The notes beneath the pieces are model-generated. The model was not told where the DNA came from. It searched no databases and saw only the letters and a program-made list of their open reading frames with translations. 44,017 nt of DNA, taken from NCBI GenBank assembly GCA_017561155.1, contig JAFZDP010000058.1:1-44017 (forward strand), in the 5' to 3' direction. This DNA is from Bacteroidales bacterium (GTDB lineage: Bacteria; Bacteroidota; Bacteroidia; Bacteroidales; P3). The position numbers and the translations under genes are program-made. This document shows positions 24,346 through 33,116 of this stretch, in pieces (position 1 is the stretch's first letter; each line of letters begins with the position of its first letter).

Positions 24346-25272
24346 TTATGCTTCTGCTTCGGTACCGGTGGTTTTCATCTTTTCGGATATAAACTCTATT
24401 ATAAATATTATGCCAAAGCCTGCTATCATTAGAGCTATGGCACCCCAAAACTGTCCGTCCAATTGGGTAGGCAATATGTTTTCTTGTATCAATTGTGTCT
24501 CGCCATCGGCATATACTATTGTGTCAATGGTATTCTTCCAAGGCCATATCTTGTTTAGCGAACCAAGCATAAAGCCTGTAAGTGCTGCTTTGGTTATCAT
24601 CTCGAAGTTTTTGAACAGCCAATCCAATACGTGTGAGAATGATACTATACCTATAAGAGCACCAACCATAAATATAGCGATAACATCGATGCGGAATTCT
24701 ACCAACGACTCCAATATATAGGCATATTGTCCCAATAGTACAAGGATAAAACTACCCGAAATACCCGGCAATATCATTGCACAAATAGCTATGGCACCGC
24801 AAAGGAATATATACCAGTAAGCACCATTTTGTCCCAAAGGAGCATTTTCGGGCGAGGTAATGATGAACGATAATACAGCAAATACCACAAGTGTTACGGC
24901 TGTTTTCCAATCCCATTTAACTGTTTTGCCTATAAATACCACCGAGGCTACTATAAGTCCGCAGAAGAACGACCATACGAATATAGGATGCGTTTCCAAA
25001 AGATAAGTGATAAGTTTGGCTAACGAAAGAAAACTTACAGCTATACCTGCAGCAAGGCATACCAAGAAGTTGCCATCAATATTTTTCCAAAACTCGCGGA
25101 AGTGTCCGGTAAAGAATAGTTTGATATTGGCTATATTGATGCTTTTGATAGCATGAATAAGTCGTTCGTAAATACCGGAAATAAAAGCTATTGTTCCACC
25201 CGATACACCGGGAACCACATCCGAGGCGCCCATGGCTACCCCTTTAAGAAATAGTAATATCCATTTTTTCAT
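24346..25272 (-). CDS. DUF368 membrane protein (polyprenyl-phosphate transporter, PopT type)
   Basis: 308 residues with about eight to ten membrane segments. Two copies of a related motif, ASDVVPGVSGGTIAFISGIYERLI near residue 17 and AMILPGISGSFILVLLGQY near 165, show the internal inverted duplication typical of DUF368. Members of this family were recently shown to return undecaprenyl phosphate from the outer to the inner leaflet of the inner membrane, so it recycles the lipid made by UppS. It is the last gene of a three-gene minus-strand group (OmpA/PD40, Nudix, DUF368) with 34 bp to the Nudix gene. Assignment to the family is firm; the exact transport role here is inferred. Confidence 0.88.
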   Translation of the reverse strand: MKKWILLFLKGVAMGASDVVPGVSGGTIAFISGIYERLIHAIKSINIANIKLFFTGHFREFWKNIDGNFLVCLAAGIAVSFLSLAKLITYLLETHPIFVWSFFCGLIVASVVFIGKTVKWDWKTAVTLVVFAVLSFIITSPENAPLGQNGAYWYIFLCGAIAICAMILPGISGSFILVLLGQYAYILESLVEFRIDVIAIFMVGALIGIVSFSHVLDWLFKNFEMITKAALTGFMLGSLNKIWPWKNTIDTIVYADGETQLIQENILPTQLDGQFWGAIALMIAGFGIIFIIEFISEKMKTTGTEAEA

Positions 25273-25306
25273 GTTCGTATGTATTTTATTATAAATTCTT
25301 CTGTAT

Positions 25307-25762
25307 TTAAATGTTGTAAGTTGTTACATAGTTTATTAATCGTAATGCTTTTTCCAAAATATCTTTGTGGTCGAAAGCCAGAGTAGGAATATTGTCGATT
25401 CTGAACCATTCTATTTCGGCTGCGTCGTCTAGTGCTTTTGTATTTAATTTGTCTTTGTCTTCTACAAAGGTATAGTAGGCAGCTGTTACCGTACGACCTC
25501 GGGGGTCTCTGTCTACTGCCGAAAAAACTCCTATCTCGTATAGCACATCTGCGGTTATATTTGTTTCTTCTTTTAGTTCTCTGTATGCACATTGCTCCAA
25601 AGTTTCGTTCATATCCATAAAACCACCGGGAAATGCCCATGCACCTTTGTATGGTTCGTTTTTCCTTTTTATCAACAACACTTCGCTTTTGTCGGCTGTA
25701 AAAACAACAACGTCGGCAGTAAGCGATGCTCGTGGATATTCGTATGTGTAGCTTCCTTTCAT
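25307..25762 (-). CDS. Nudix hydrolase
   Basis: 151 residues. The Nudix box is complete: G47-x5-E53-x7-R61-E62-x2-E65-E66, in GGFMDMNETLEQCAYRELKEETNI. Asn replaces the usual Gly after the final Thr, a common variant. The N-terminal SLTADVVVFTADKSEVLLIKRKNEPYKGAWAFPGG resembles ADP-ribose/NAD-type or NrtR-like Nudix domains of Bacteroidota, but there is no DNA-binding tail, so it is an enzyme on some nucleoside diphosphate derivative. It begins 8 bp after the OmpA/PD40 gene and is probably translated from the same message. Confidence 0.88.
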   Translation of the reverse strand: MKGSYTYEYPRASLTADVVVFTADKSEVLLIKRKNEPYKGAWAFPGGFMDMNETLEQCAYRELKEETNITADVLYEIGVFSAVDRDPRGRTVTAAYYTFVEDKDKLNTKALDDAAEIEWFRIDNIPTLAFDHKDILEKALRLINYVTTYNI

Positions 25763-25770
25763 ACTTTGTT

Positions 25771-27696
25771 TTATTTTAGAATTTCTCTAATCTTGAATTC
25801 AGACCTGCGATTATTTGCTCTACCTTCTTCGGTATCGTTGGTGTCTATAGGTTGCGATTCGCCAAATCCTTTATATGATATACGAGAGGCCTCGACTCCG
25901 TTTTCTATCAAGAAATTGTATATAGCTTCGGCTCTGCGTTCCGATAGCAATAGGTTGTCGGCATCGTTGCCTATGTTGTCGGTGTGTCCACTTATTTCTA
26001 TTGCCACAGATGGATTGTTTGCCAAAAAATCGCGTAACTTGATTAGCTCAACCCTCGATTCTTCTTTTAAATTATATTTGTTTGTTTCAAAAAATACATT
26101 TTTAAGTACTACTGTTTCGCCGACCATTAGTTTTTTCATGGGAACATTTTTCAAGAATGGTTTTTCCGGAGTGCCCGAAAGAAGCTCGATATTTTCGGAA
26201 TAAAACAAATAGTCATCCATTGCTACATTGAGAGCATAGTTCTTGTTTGCCGGCAAACTTATTAAGAACGATCCTGTGATAGGGTCTGCAAATGCTGATA
26301 CTATCTCGTTTTCGTTTTCAAGGTCTATTATTCTAAATTCCGCAGCAAGGCGTTGATTTGTTTTTTCGTCGTATACAATTCCTTTCATATACGTGGTAGG
26401 TATAGGACGAGCATCTTCATATAGTTCAAACGAGTATAAGTCTTGGCCTCCATAGCCGTTTAGTTTGTCGGTCGAAAATATTGCTGTTTTTCCGCTTGCA
26501 CCTACTATTAGGTTAAGTTCGTCGTTGTTGGTGTTTATGGGGTAGCCTATGTTTATAGGATAGCTCCATGTGCTGTCTGTTTGTTTTCTGGAATAGAATA
26601 TGTCAAAACCGCCCATACCTATATGTCCGTTCGACGAGAAATATAGTGTCTGGTCGTCGTAGTGTATAAATGGACAAGTTTCGTCGAAAGGGGTGTTTAT
26701 GCTGTCGCCCATATTTACAGCTTTTGTCCATTGTCCTTGTTCGTTAAGGGTAGTTTTCCAAATGTCTTTGCCTCCTTTGCCACCGGGACGATTGCTGGTA
26801 AAGTATAGTGTTTTGCCATCTATAGAGAATGATGGTTGTGAATCCCAAAATTTACTATTTACGTTAGACCCTAAATTTCTAGGCTTGCTCCATTCATCTC
26901 CTATTTTCTTCGACCAATATAGATCGCAGCTGCCCATGCCTTTTTCTCCACATATAGTGAATACTATGAAACGTCCATCTTGCGATATGCATTGAGCACC
27001 TTCGTTGTCGGTTGAGTTTAAAGGTTGTTGCAATGGTACTGCCATCGACCATACCTCGTCTATTTTTGTCGAAATATAAAAGTCTTCTTCGTCGGGTGTC
27101 ATTGCTGTAGTGGTAGGTTTGCGAGGTTCTTTTCTTGTTATTATCAGTGTTTGCTCGTCGGCTGTCAGAGCAGGAAGGTATTCATCGTAAGGACTATTAA
27201 TCATTTGTCCCATGTTTATGGGAGTGAATGGTACAGGATTGGCAGTAGCATGTTTTCTGAACTCAGCTTCCAATATGCCGCGTTTTGCTTCTTTATGATT
27301 ATCTATGTTCTCGCTGTCAAGGCGTAGAAATATTTCGTAGTATGACTTGGCATTGTCGTAGTTCAGGTCGGAAAGTTCGAAATCGGCAAGTGTAAGCCAT
27401 CCTTTTGTGTAGAAAACACTATCGACAAGTAGCCCTTTTAGATAATTTTCTTTTGCCAGTGCTATATTTTTTGTGTCGGCATATATATCGCCAAGCATAA
27501 AGTATGCTTCAATAAAAGAAGGTTCTAATGCTAATGTTTTTTCAAATCCTTTTATTGCTTGAGGTGTTTTTCCTTGTAGCCATAGTTGTATAGTTTTCTC
27601 GTATTGAGCTATAGCTTTTTTGTTGGCAGAGTAGTATCTTTGTGCATTGACACAAAAACTACCTAATAATAGTATTATTATAATGAGTTTTTTCAT
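25771..27696 (-). CDS. OmpA-family protein with TPR and PD40 propeller repeats
   Basis: 641 residues. A signal peptide (MKKLIIIILLLGSFCVNAQ) precedes TPR-like helices (about 25-130: PQAIKGFEKTLALEPSFIEAYFMLGDIY). A beta-propeller of PD40/WD40-like repeats covers about 180-420, with repeats such as DGRFIVFT and DGKTLYFTSNRPGGKGGKDIW. A carboxypeptidase-regulatory-like domain follows (about 440-520). The C-terminal OmpA domain (about 535-641) has SGHTDNIGN and NNRRSEF, which bind peptidoglycan. The architecture is common in Bacteroidota, often near or within type IX secretion loci, where related proteins anchor the machinery to the cell wall. Here no Por gene is adjacent, so a general cell-wall-binding role is as likely. 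Confidence 0.88.
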   Translation of the reverse strand: MKKLIIIILLLGSFCVNAQRYYSANKKAIAQYEKTIQLWLQGKTPQAIKGFEKTLALEPSFIEAYFMLGDIYADTKNIALAKENYLKGLLVDSVFYTKGWLTLADFELSDLNYDNAKSYYEIFLRLDSENIDNHKEAKRGILEAEFRKHATANPVPFTPINMGQMINSPYDEYLPALTADEQTLIITRKEPRKPTTTAMTPDEEDFYISTKIDEVWSMAVPLQQPLNSTDNEGAQCISQDGRFIVFTICGEKGMGSCDLYWSKKIGDEWSKPRNLGSNVNSKFWDSQPSFSIDGKTLYFTSNRPGGKGGKDIWKTTLNEQGQWTKAVNMGDSINTPFDETCPFIHYDDQTLYFSSNGHIGMGGFDIFYSRKQTDSTWSYPINIGYPINTNNDELNLIVGASGKTAIFSTDKLNGYGGQDLYSFELYEDARPIPTTYMKGIVYDEKTNQRLAAEFRIIDLENENEIVSAFADPITGSFLISLPANKNYALNVAMDDYLFYSENIELLSGTPEKPFLKNVPMKKLMVGETVVLKNVFFETNKYNLKEESRVELIKLRDFLANNPSVAIEISGHTDNIGNDADNLLLSERRAEAIYNFLIENGVEASRISYKGFGESQPIDTNDTEEGRANNRRSEFKIREILK

Positions 27697-28487
27697 ATCG
27701 CCATTAACGTAAAAAGATTGTGTTTATTGTAAAACATATATGGAACACATTTTGTATTACTTGTCGTATGAAATAATTTTTTATGTATTGAATGAAGTAG
27801 GATTAATCCAACATTCTGGTACTACATAAAATTCGAAAGAATTGTCGAATACAAAAGAAGTCATACACTTTTGCCAACGTAATAATATTTTGCAATGGTA
27901 TTGCAATGTGTAATAAATAAAACTGCATTTGTGTCGGCAATATTGTTTTAACATTTTAATCGTTATATAGAGTCGTTTTTTTAACATTTCATCTATGCAA
28001 AATGAGCCGATAAAAGCAGTGTTGATATAATGAGTGTTTTTCTGGTGATATATACGTGAATATCAGATTGTTTATGGTGTATTTCTATGCTTCGATATTT
28101 TTGTTCTAAAAAAGGGGCGGGGTAAAATCAATTTAAGGGTGGGGTAAAATCGATTTAAGGGCGGGGTGTTTTAGATTTATGAGCGCCCCTTTTTTTGAAG
28201 CAACAGTACTGGGGGTATTTTTTAAAGAATAGTATTTAACAATTCTGACTTTGCTTTTTAATATATATGAATGTGTTATCAGTGTCTATATATACATATA
28301 TAATGTGGTCGAATGCGTTTTAGATTAATTTGTCTGATGGGTTTATATAAGAATTTGTTGTATATCAGTTTAAAGAAGGTGGCGGTGTGTATTTTGTTAT
28401 TAAAAACTTTTGGACGTTTGTTGTTAATTGAAAAAACTAATGTATATTTGCGTTTGTTTAATGGTTACCATAATAACTCTCAATAAA
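27697..28487. other. Divergent intergenic region between the OmpA/PD40 gene and nadE
   Basis: About 790 bp. It contains a 22 bp array closed by long complementary arms (28108-28195). A 68-codon frame at 27781-27987 (-) has no recognisable features. The nadE frame is open from TTG 28428, but the segment before 28488 is hydrophobic and not part of the enzyme. Confidence 0.5.
28108..28195. repeat. 22 bp period array enclosed by a 12 bp inverted repeat
   Basis: Three units carry AAATCAATTT, AAATCGATTT and TTTTAGATTT, with centres at 28129.5, 28151.5 and 28173.5, exactly 22 bp apart. Each is preceded by GGGCGGGGT, GGGTGGGGT or GGGCGGGGT. The outer arms AAAAAAGGGGCG (28108-28119) and CGCCCCTTTTTT (28184-28195) are exact complements, so the whole block can fold into one long hairpin ending in T's. 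Confidence 0.85.
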
Positions 28488-30047
28488 ATGAAAATAAACA
28501 TAGTACAGATAAATACCAAGACAGGAAATGTAGCAGAAAATCTGCAAAAAGTGTTCGACGAGTTGGAAAAACCTCAAAGCAAGGAGGCTTTATTGACTGT
28601 ATTTCCTGCCAATACATTGTGTGGTTCGCCACTTTTAAGTTCCGTAGTTTATACCGATTTGCAAAAGCAAGCTCAGTTGGCGTTGCAAGAATGTGTGCAA
28701 CGTTCGGAGCATCGTGCATTTATAATAGGATTGCCATTGCATGTGCAGGATAGGGGACTTTGCAATGCTTTGGTATTTGTTCAAAATAAAGCCATACGCG
28801 GTATTATAACCAAGAAATACTTGGATTTGGACGAACAGAAATATTTTGTTCGTGGCGAGGGTGTGCAAATATTGCAATATCAAAACCAACGTATAGCTAT
28901 AGGCTTTTACGAAGACTTGAAAGAACTTACCAAAAGTCAGCACCTAGAACAGCCGGATATGGTTATTTGCTGTGGTTGCAATGTGTTTAACTACAACAAA
29001 CCTTATCGTACTCGTTACCGTATGCACAAGATAGTAGAACTATTGAACACCTCGCTAGTCTATGCTAACCGTGTAGGAGGCGAAGGTAGCTATTTGTATG
29101 CAGGTGGTTCGATGGCTCTTAATGCTGCAGGCAGCGTGCTATGCCAATTGCCATACTTCGAAGAAGGTTCGTATACTACCGATTTGCAATTGTTGGAAAG
29201 TCACGACGACGAAAAACCTCAAGTTGTAGAGTTGGTATACAAAGCATTGGTGATGGGTATTCGCGAATACTTCCACAAAAATGGTTTGAAAAAGGCTCTT
29301 ATAGGTCTTTCGGGAGGTATAGATTCGGCTATAGTGGCAGTGCTTGCCGCCGATGCGTTGGGAAGCGAAAATGTGAGAGGTGTGCTTTTGCCATCGCAAT
29401 ATAGTAGCGATCATTCGGTAAAAGATGCTGTAGATTTGGCCAACAATCTTGGTATACAACACGACATAGTGCCTATTCGTGATATGTTCGACCAAATGAA
29501 ACGTACCCTTGAACCTATATTCAATGGTATGCCGGAAGACGTTACCGAAGAGAATATGCAGGCACGCATAAGAGGTTCTTTGTTGATGGCAATAAGTAAT
29601 AAGACAGGTGCTATACTATTGAACACAAGCAATAAGAGTGAAGCTGCTGTGGGTTATGGCACATTGTATGGCGACAGCTGTGGTGCATTGTCGGTGATTG
29701 GCGACTTGTACAAAACAGAAGTTTACGAACTTGCCGAATACATAAATCGCGACGAAGAACGTATACCTCGCAATACTATAGAAAAAGCTCCATCGGCCGA
29801 ACTACGTCCCGATCAGAAAGACAGCGATTCGTTGCCCGACTACAACGAACTTGATGCTATACTTTCTATGCTTATAGAAGACGAAATGTGTTTTGAAGAG
29901 ATATGTGAAGAAGGTTTTGAACCGGCAACAGTAGAACGTATACTTAAAATGGTAAAAAACAACGAGCACAAACGTTTGCAAACAGCACCGGTGCTTAAGA
30001 TTTCGCCTATGACATTCAGATTGGATAGAAAAATGCCTATTGCGTAA
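28488..30047 (+). CDS. nadE: NAD+ synthetase with degenerate glutaminase domain
   Basis: 519 residues. The protein has a nitrilase-type N-terminal domain (1-260) and a C-terminal ATP pyrophosphatase domain with LIGLSGGIDSAIVAVL (about 270). It forms NAD from nicotinic acid adenine dinucleotide in the cytosol. In glutamine-dependent NadE the N-terminal domain uses Glu-Lys-Cys. Here the Glu position reads FPA (Ala41) and the Cys position, usually ICED, reads FYED (Tyr141). The Lys region is reduced to ITKKYLDLDE. The glutaminase is therefore predicted inactive and the enzyme ammonia-dependent. The rest (NRVGGEG, NTSNKSEAAVGYGTLYGD, PSAELRPDQKDSDSLPDY) is well conserved. ATG 28488 is chosen because MKINIVQINTKTGNVAEN matches the family start. 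Confidence 0.9.
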   Translation: MKINIVQINTKTGNVAENLQKVFDELEKPQSKEALLTVFPANTLCGSPLLSSVVYTDLQKQAQLALQECVQRSEHRAFIIGLPLHVQDRGLCNALVFVQNKAIRGIITKKYLDLDEQKYFVRGEGVQILQYQNQRIAIGFYEDLKELTKSQHLEQPDMVICCGCNVFNYNKPYRTRYRMHKIVELLNTSLVYANRVGGEGSYLYAGGSMALNAAGSVLCQLPYFEEGSYTTDLQLLESHDDEKPQVVELVYKALVMGIREYFHKNGLKKALIGLSGGIDSAIVAVLAADALGSENVRGVLLPSQYSSDHSVKDAVDLANNLGIQHDIVPIRDMFDQMKRTLEPIFNGMPEDVTEENMQARIRGSLLMAISNKTGAILLNTSNKSEAAVGYGTLYGDSCGALSVIGDLYKTEVYELAEYINRDEERIPRNTIEKAPSAELRPDQKDSDSLPDYNELDAILSMLIEDEMCFEEICEEGFEPATVERILKMVKNNEHKRLQTAPVLKISPMTFRLDRKMPIA

Positions 30048-30076
30048 AACGACACAGTATATAATATAATGTAAGA

Positions 30077-30113
30077 AAAAGAGCAACCCGATAAATATAG
30101 GTTGCTCTTTTGT
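30077..30113. terminator. Bidirectional terminator between nadE and priA
   Basis: AAAAGAGCAACC (30077-30088) pairs with GGTTGCTCTTTT (30100-30111) across an 11-base loop. There are A's on the left and T's on the right, so it can end both the nadE transcript and the convergent priA transcript. Confidence 0.88.
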
Positions 30114-30137
30114 TTTTGGTTGATGTGTTGCCAAAGC

Positions 30138-32624
30138 CTACTGAGGGTCTACATCTATGATGATGCGTAACTGCGAATAATTTTTCATATTGCAGATGTT
30201 GGCTATAATCTCGTTTATTTCTTTTTTTGCGGCAGCTATGGCTTCGCTTTTTTCAAAACGTATCTGTATATCTTTTAGATAAAAGTTTTGTATACGCGAC
30301 ACCGATGGATATTCCGGTCCTAGTACTCTGTTAGCAAACAATGTTCGTAATTTTTGTGCCAATAGTGCAGCCGCTTCGTTTACGGTGTTCTCGTTTTTGT
30401 GTTTTACCGTTATGCGGATAAGTTTGAAAAATGGTGGATATCTAAATACCCTACGCTCTGTTATTTGGCTTTTATACATCGATAGGTAGTTGTTGTCTAT
30501 CACATCGCGTATCACTTGGTGGTAGGGGTTGTAGGTTTGTATTATCACTTTTCCGCGTTTTCCGTGTCGGCCGGCACGACCACTTACCTGTGTCATTTGC
30601 TGAAAGCTGCGTTCGAACGAGCGGAAGTCGGGAAACGAAATCATATTATCTGCACTTAGTATCCCTACTATGCTCACATTGTCGAAATCCAAGCCTTTTG
30701 TTATCATTTGTGTACCTACCAGTATGTCGATGTTGCGGTCTTCAAAGTCTGACAATATTTCCAGGTATTTCTTTTTCTGTGTTGTCGAGTCCAGGTCCAT
30801 GCGCGCTATCTTGGCATTGGGAAAAAATATCTCCAAATCTTCTTCTATTTTCTCTGTTCCAAAGCCTTTCATCTTTACGGCAGTCGAATGGCATGCGGGG
30901 CATTCGGTGGGTATGGGTATAGAGTATCCGCAGTAGTGGCAACGCAAACTATTTGTGCTTTTGTGGTATACCAACGATACGTCGCAGTGTTTGCATTCTG
31001 GCACATGGTGGCATATATCGCATTCCAAACGTAGCGAAAAGCCACGACGATTTTGGAATAGTATTATTTGTTCTTTGTTGTCGAGGGCTTCTTGTATGTT
31101 GTCCAATAGAAATTTGCTGTAGTGCAGTTGAATTTCTTTTTTCCTTGCAGCTTCTTTCATATCCACACACAGCACTTCGGGCATAAGTAAACCGCCAAAG
31201 CGTTTGTCCATGGTGGCCAAGTCGTATTTCTGATTTTCTGCGTTGTAGAACGACTCTATCGACGGGGTGGCCGAGCCAAGCACTGTTTTTGCTCCAAAAA
31301 GATGTGCAAGATATATGGCCGAATCTCTACCGTTGTAGCGTGGGGCAGGTTCGTATTGTTTGTAGGAGCTGTCGTGCTCCTCGTCTACTATTACCAATCC
31401 TAAATTCTGAAAAGGTAAAAATATTGCCGAACGTGCTCCCAATAGTATCTGGTAGCCATCGTTTTCGGCAAATATGGTTTTGTTCCATACTTCGGCACGT
31501 TCGTTTGTCGAGAATCTGGAATGGTATACGCCTACTTTGTTGCCAAAGTATTTGCGTAGTCGGTTTATTATTTGCGAGGTCAGTGCTATCTCCGGCAGTA
31601 GATACAGCACTTGTTTGCCTTGCTTTATGGTATCGGCTATAAGTTTTATGAATACCTCTGTTTTTCCACTCGATGTCACTCCGTGTAGCAGTGCCACATT
31701 CTTGCCATCGGCGTTGGATATGGTGTTTATGCTTGCTTGCTGTTGTTCGCTGAACTTTATGTCGTCCACGCTACCGGTGGCTTCGCCATCTATCAGGCGG
31801 CTTTCGGTATGTTCCTCTTCTACAAGTATTCCATTGCGAATAAGGGTCTGTATTGCCGATGCCGACAGGTCTTTGTTTTGCGAAAGCTGCTTTTTGGCAA
31901 TGGCTGTCTTGCCAAAGTTGGATAGTTGGAAAAATGCCAGCAATACGCTGAGTTGCTTTTGGGTAGTGGCTTTTTTCTCTAAGGTGTCGAACAGCTCTTT
32001 CATTTTTTTGTCGTCGTCTTTGTATTCTGCCGACAGCGACAAATATGTCACCTTTTTGGGTATGTAACGCTGCTTTATCTCCTCTTCCATCATTATTATT
32101 TTCTTTTCTATCATTGTCTTTAGCAAAGGAAATATTTTCTGATAGCCTGTTACGTTTGTTATTTCGGAGATAGAAAGCGTACTTTTTTGAGCCAGCGCTT
32201 CAAGTATTTTGATTTCGGCGGCTGTAAGGTTGCTGTATTCGCCACAAAAGTCGGGGTGTATGGTTATGGCCGATTCGCTTGCCAATCGGAATGCCGATGG
32301 CAAGGCCACTGCCATCACATCGCCTACACAACACATGTAGTAGGATGCCATCCATTCCCAAAACTTAAATTGTGTTTCGCTTACTATGGGGTCGAAATCC
32401 AAGATGGAAAGTATGTACTTAGTAGTGTACGACGGCACTGTTTGATGCACTCTTCGTACCAATGCCGAGTATAGTTTTTTTTGTCCAAATTGTACTACCA
32501 CACGTTGCCCTACGGCAATATGTTCGTTGTATTCAAACGGAACGCGATAGGTATAATACTCCGGAAGGTGTAGGGGTACTACCACGTCCACAAAATACGT
32601 TATGCGTTCCGTTGGTTGTGTCAT
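30138..32624 (-). CDS. priA: Primosomal protein N' (replication restart helicase)
   Basis: 828 residues. PriA recognises stalled forks and reloads the replicative helicase. The N-terminal DNA-binding domain (VVVPLHLPEYYTYRVP) is followed by the helicase core. Walker A is GVTSSGKT (315-322). VIVDEEHDSSYKQ is the DEAH-like Walker B, and LGSATPSIES is motif III. The zinc module has eight Cys: CDICHHVPECKHC and CHYCGYSIPIPTECPAC. VGTQMITKGLDFDNV and QVSGRAGR are the later helicase motifs. All are intact. It starts 39 bp after the META-domain gene and probably shares its transcript. Confidence 0.96.
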   Translation of the reverse strand: MTQPTERITYFVDVVVPLHLPEYYTYRVPFEYNEHIAVGQRVVVQFGQKKLYSALVRRVHQTVPSYTTKYILSILDFDPIVSETQFKFWEWMASYYMCCVGDVMAVALPSAFRLASESAITIHPDFCGEYSNLTAAEIKILEALAQKSTLSISEITNVTGYQKIFPLLKTMIEKKIIMMEEEIKQRYIPKKVTYLSLSAEYKDDDKKMKELFDTLEKKATTQKQLSVLLAFFQLSNFGKTAIAKKQLSQNKDLSASAIQTLIRNGILVEEEHTESRLIDGEATGSVDDIKFSEQQQASINTISNADGKNVALLHGVTSSGKTEVFIKLIADTIKQGKQVLYLLPEIALTSQIINRLRKYFGNKVGVYHSRFSTNERAEVWNKTIFAENDGYQILLGARSAIFLPFQNLGLVIVDEEHDSSYKQYEPAPRYNGRDSAIYLAHLFGAKTVLGSATPSIESFYNAENQKYDLATMDKRFGGLLMPEVLCVDMKEAARKKEIQLHYSKFLLDNIQEALDNKEQIILFQNRRGFSLRLECDICHHVPECKHCDVSLVYHKSTNSLRCHYCGYSIPIPTECPACHSTAVKMKGFGTEKIEEDLEIFFPNAKIARMDLDSTTQKKKYLEILSDFEDRNIDILVGTQMITKGLDFDNVSIVGILSADNMISFPDFRSFERSFQQMTQVSGRAGRHGKRGKVIIQTYNPYHQVIRDVIDNNYLSMYKSQITERRVFRYPPFFKLIRITVKHKNENTVNEAAALLAQKLRTLFANRVLGPEYPSVSRIQNFYLKDIQIRFEKSEAIAAAKKEINEIIANICNMKNYSQLRIIIDVDPQ

Positions 32625-32663
32625 ATAATATATATCGTTTTATATGGTTGCTATTCCCACTGC

Positions 32664-33116
32664 TTATTCTTCGGGAAGTGTAGTTTTTTCGAATGTCATC
32701 AACACGTTGTCGTTGTGCAAAAGTTCCAGTTTGTTGCCATCTATTTTGTAGGCATTCACTTTGTTTAGGTTCGACAAAAACATGTCTTCCAATTCCATTT
32801 CGTTGTCAGGACAAGCCATCTTGGTGGCTCCCATACCCGAAAAACTAAGTTGTCCGGCTTTAGGTTCTTCGTACGAACCAAAGAAACGATTGCAACCGGC
32901 ATGGCCGTTTACACTTTTGGCTTCGGGGTTGAATTGTATGTATACAATACGAGAGTCTTCGCCAAAGGTTATTTTTTTGCTTTTTATGGATTGTAGTCCC
33001 CATACTGTTTCGGCATTAAGCTCTTGTTTTGCGGCTGTTTCGCCCGACTTGGAGCTGCATTTGCACGAAAATAGCAAACAAGCTGTGCATGCTAGCATAA
33101 AAATTTTTTTAATCAT
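32664..33116 (-). CDS. META domain (HslJ-like) lipoprotein
   Basis: 150 residues. The signal MIKKIFMLACTACLLFSC ends in a lipobox (LLFSC), so it should be lipidated at Cys18 and anchored in a membrane. The mature part has the META pattern: WGLQSIKSKKI, then VNGHAGCNRFFGSYE with the conserved 'G..GCN...G.Y', and the acid/Met segment GMGATKMACPDNEMELE. Family members such as HslJ are linked to heat shock and novobiocin resistance in Escherichia coli, but the molecular role is unknown. It is cotranscribed with priA most likely by position only. Confidence 0.85.
   Translation of the reverse strand: MIKKIFMLACTACLLFSCKCSSKSGETAAKQELNAETVWGLQSIKSKKITFGEDSRIVYIQFNPEAKSVNGHAGCNRFFGSYEEPKAGQLSFSGMGATKMACPDNEMELEDMFLSNLNKVNAYKIDGNKLELLHNDNVLMTFEKTTLPEE

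Noticed and set aside
27781-27987. 68-codon minus-strand frame upstream of the OmpA/PD40 gene
   Set aside because: No signal, domain or ribosome binding site; composition follows the AT-rich intergenic background.
28428-28487. Longer nadE start at TTG 28428
   Set aside because: The extra 20 residues would place a hydrophobic stretch before the nitrilase domain of a cytosolic enzyme. MKINIVQIN at 28488 aligns with the usual family start.
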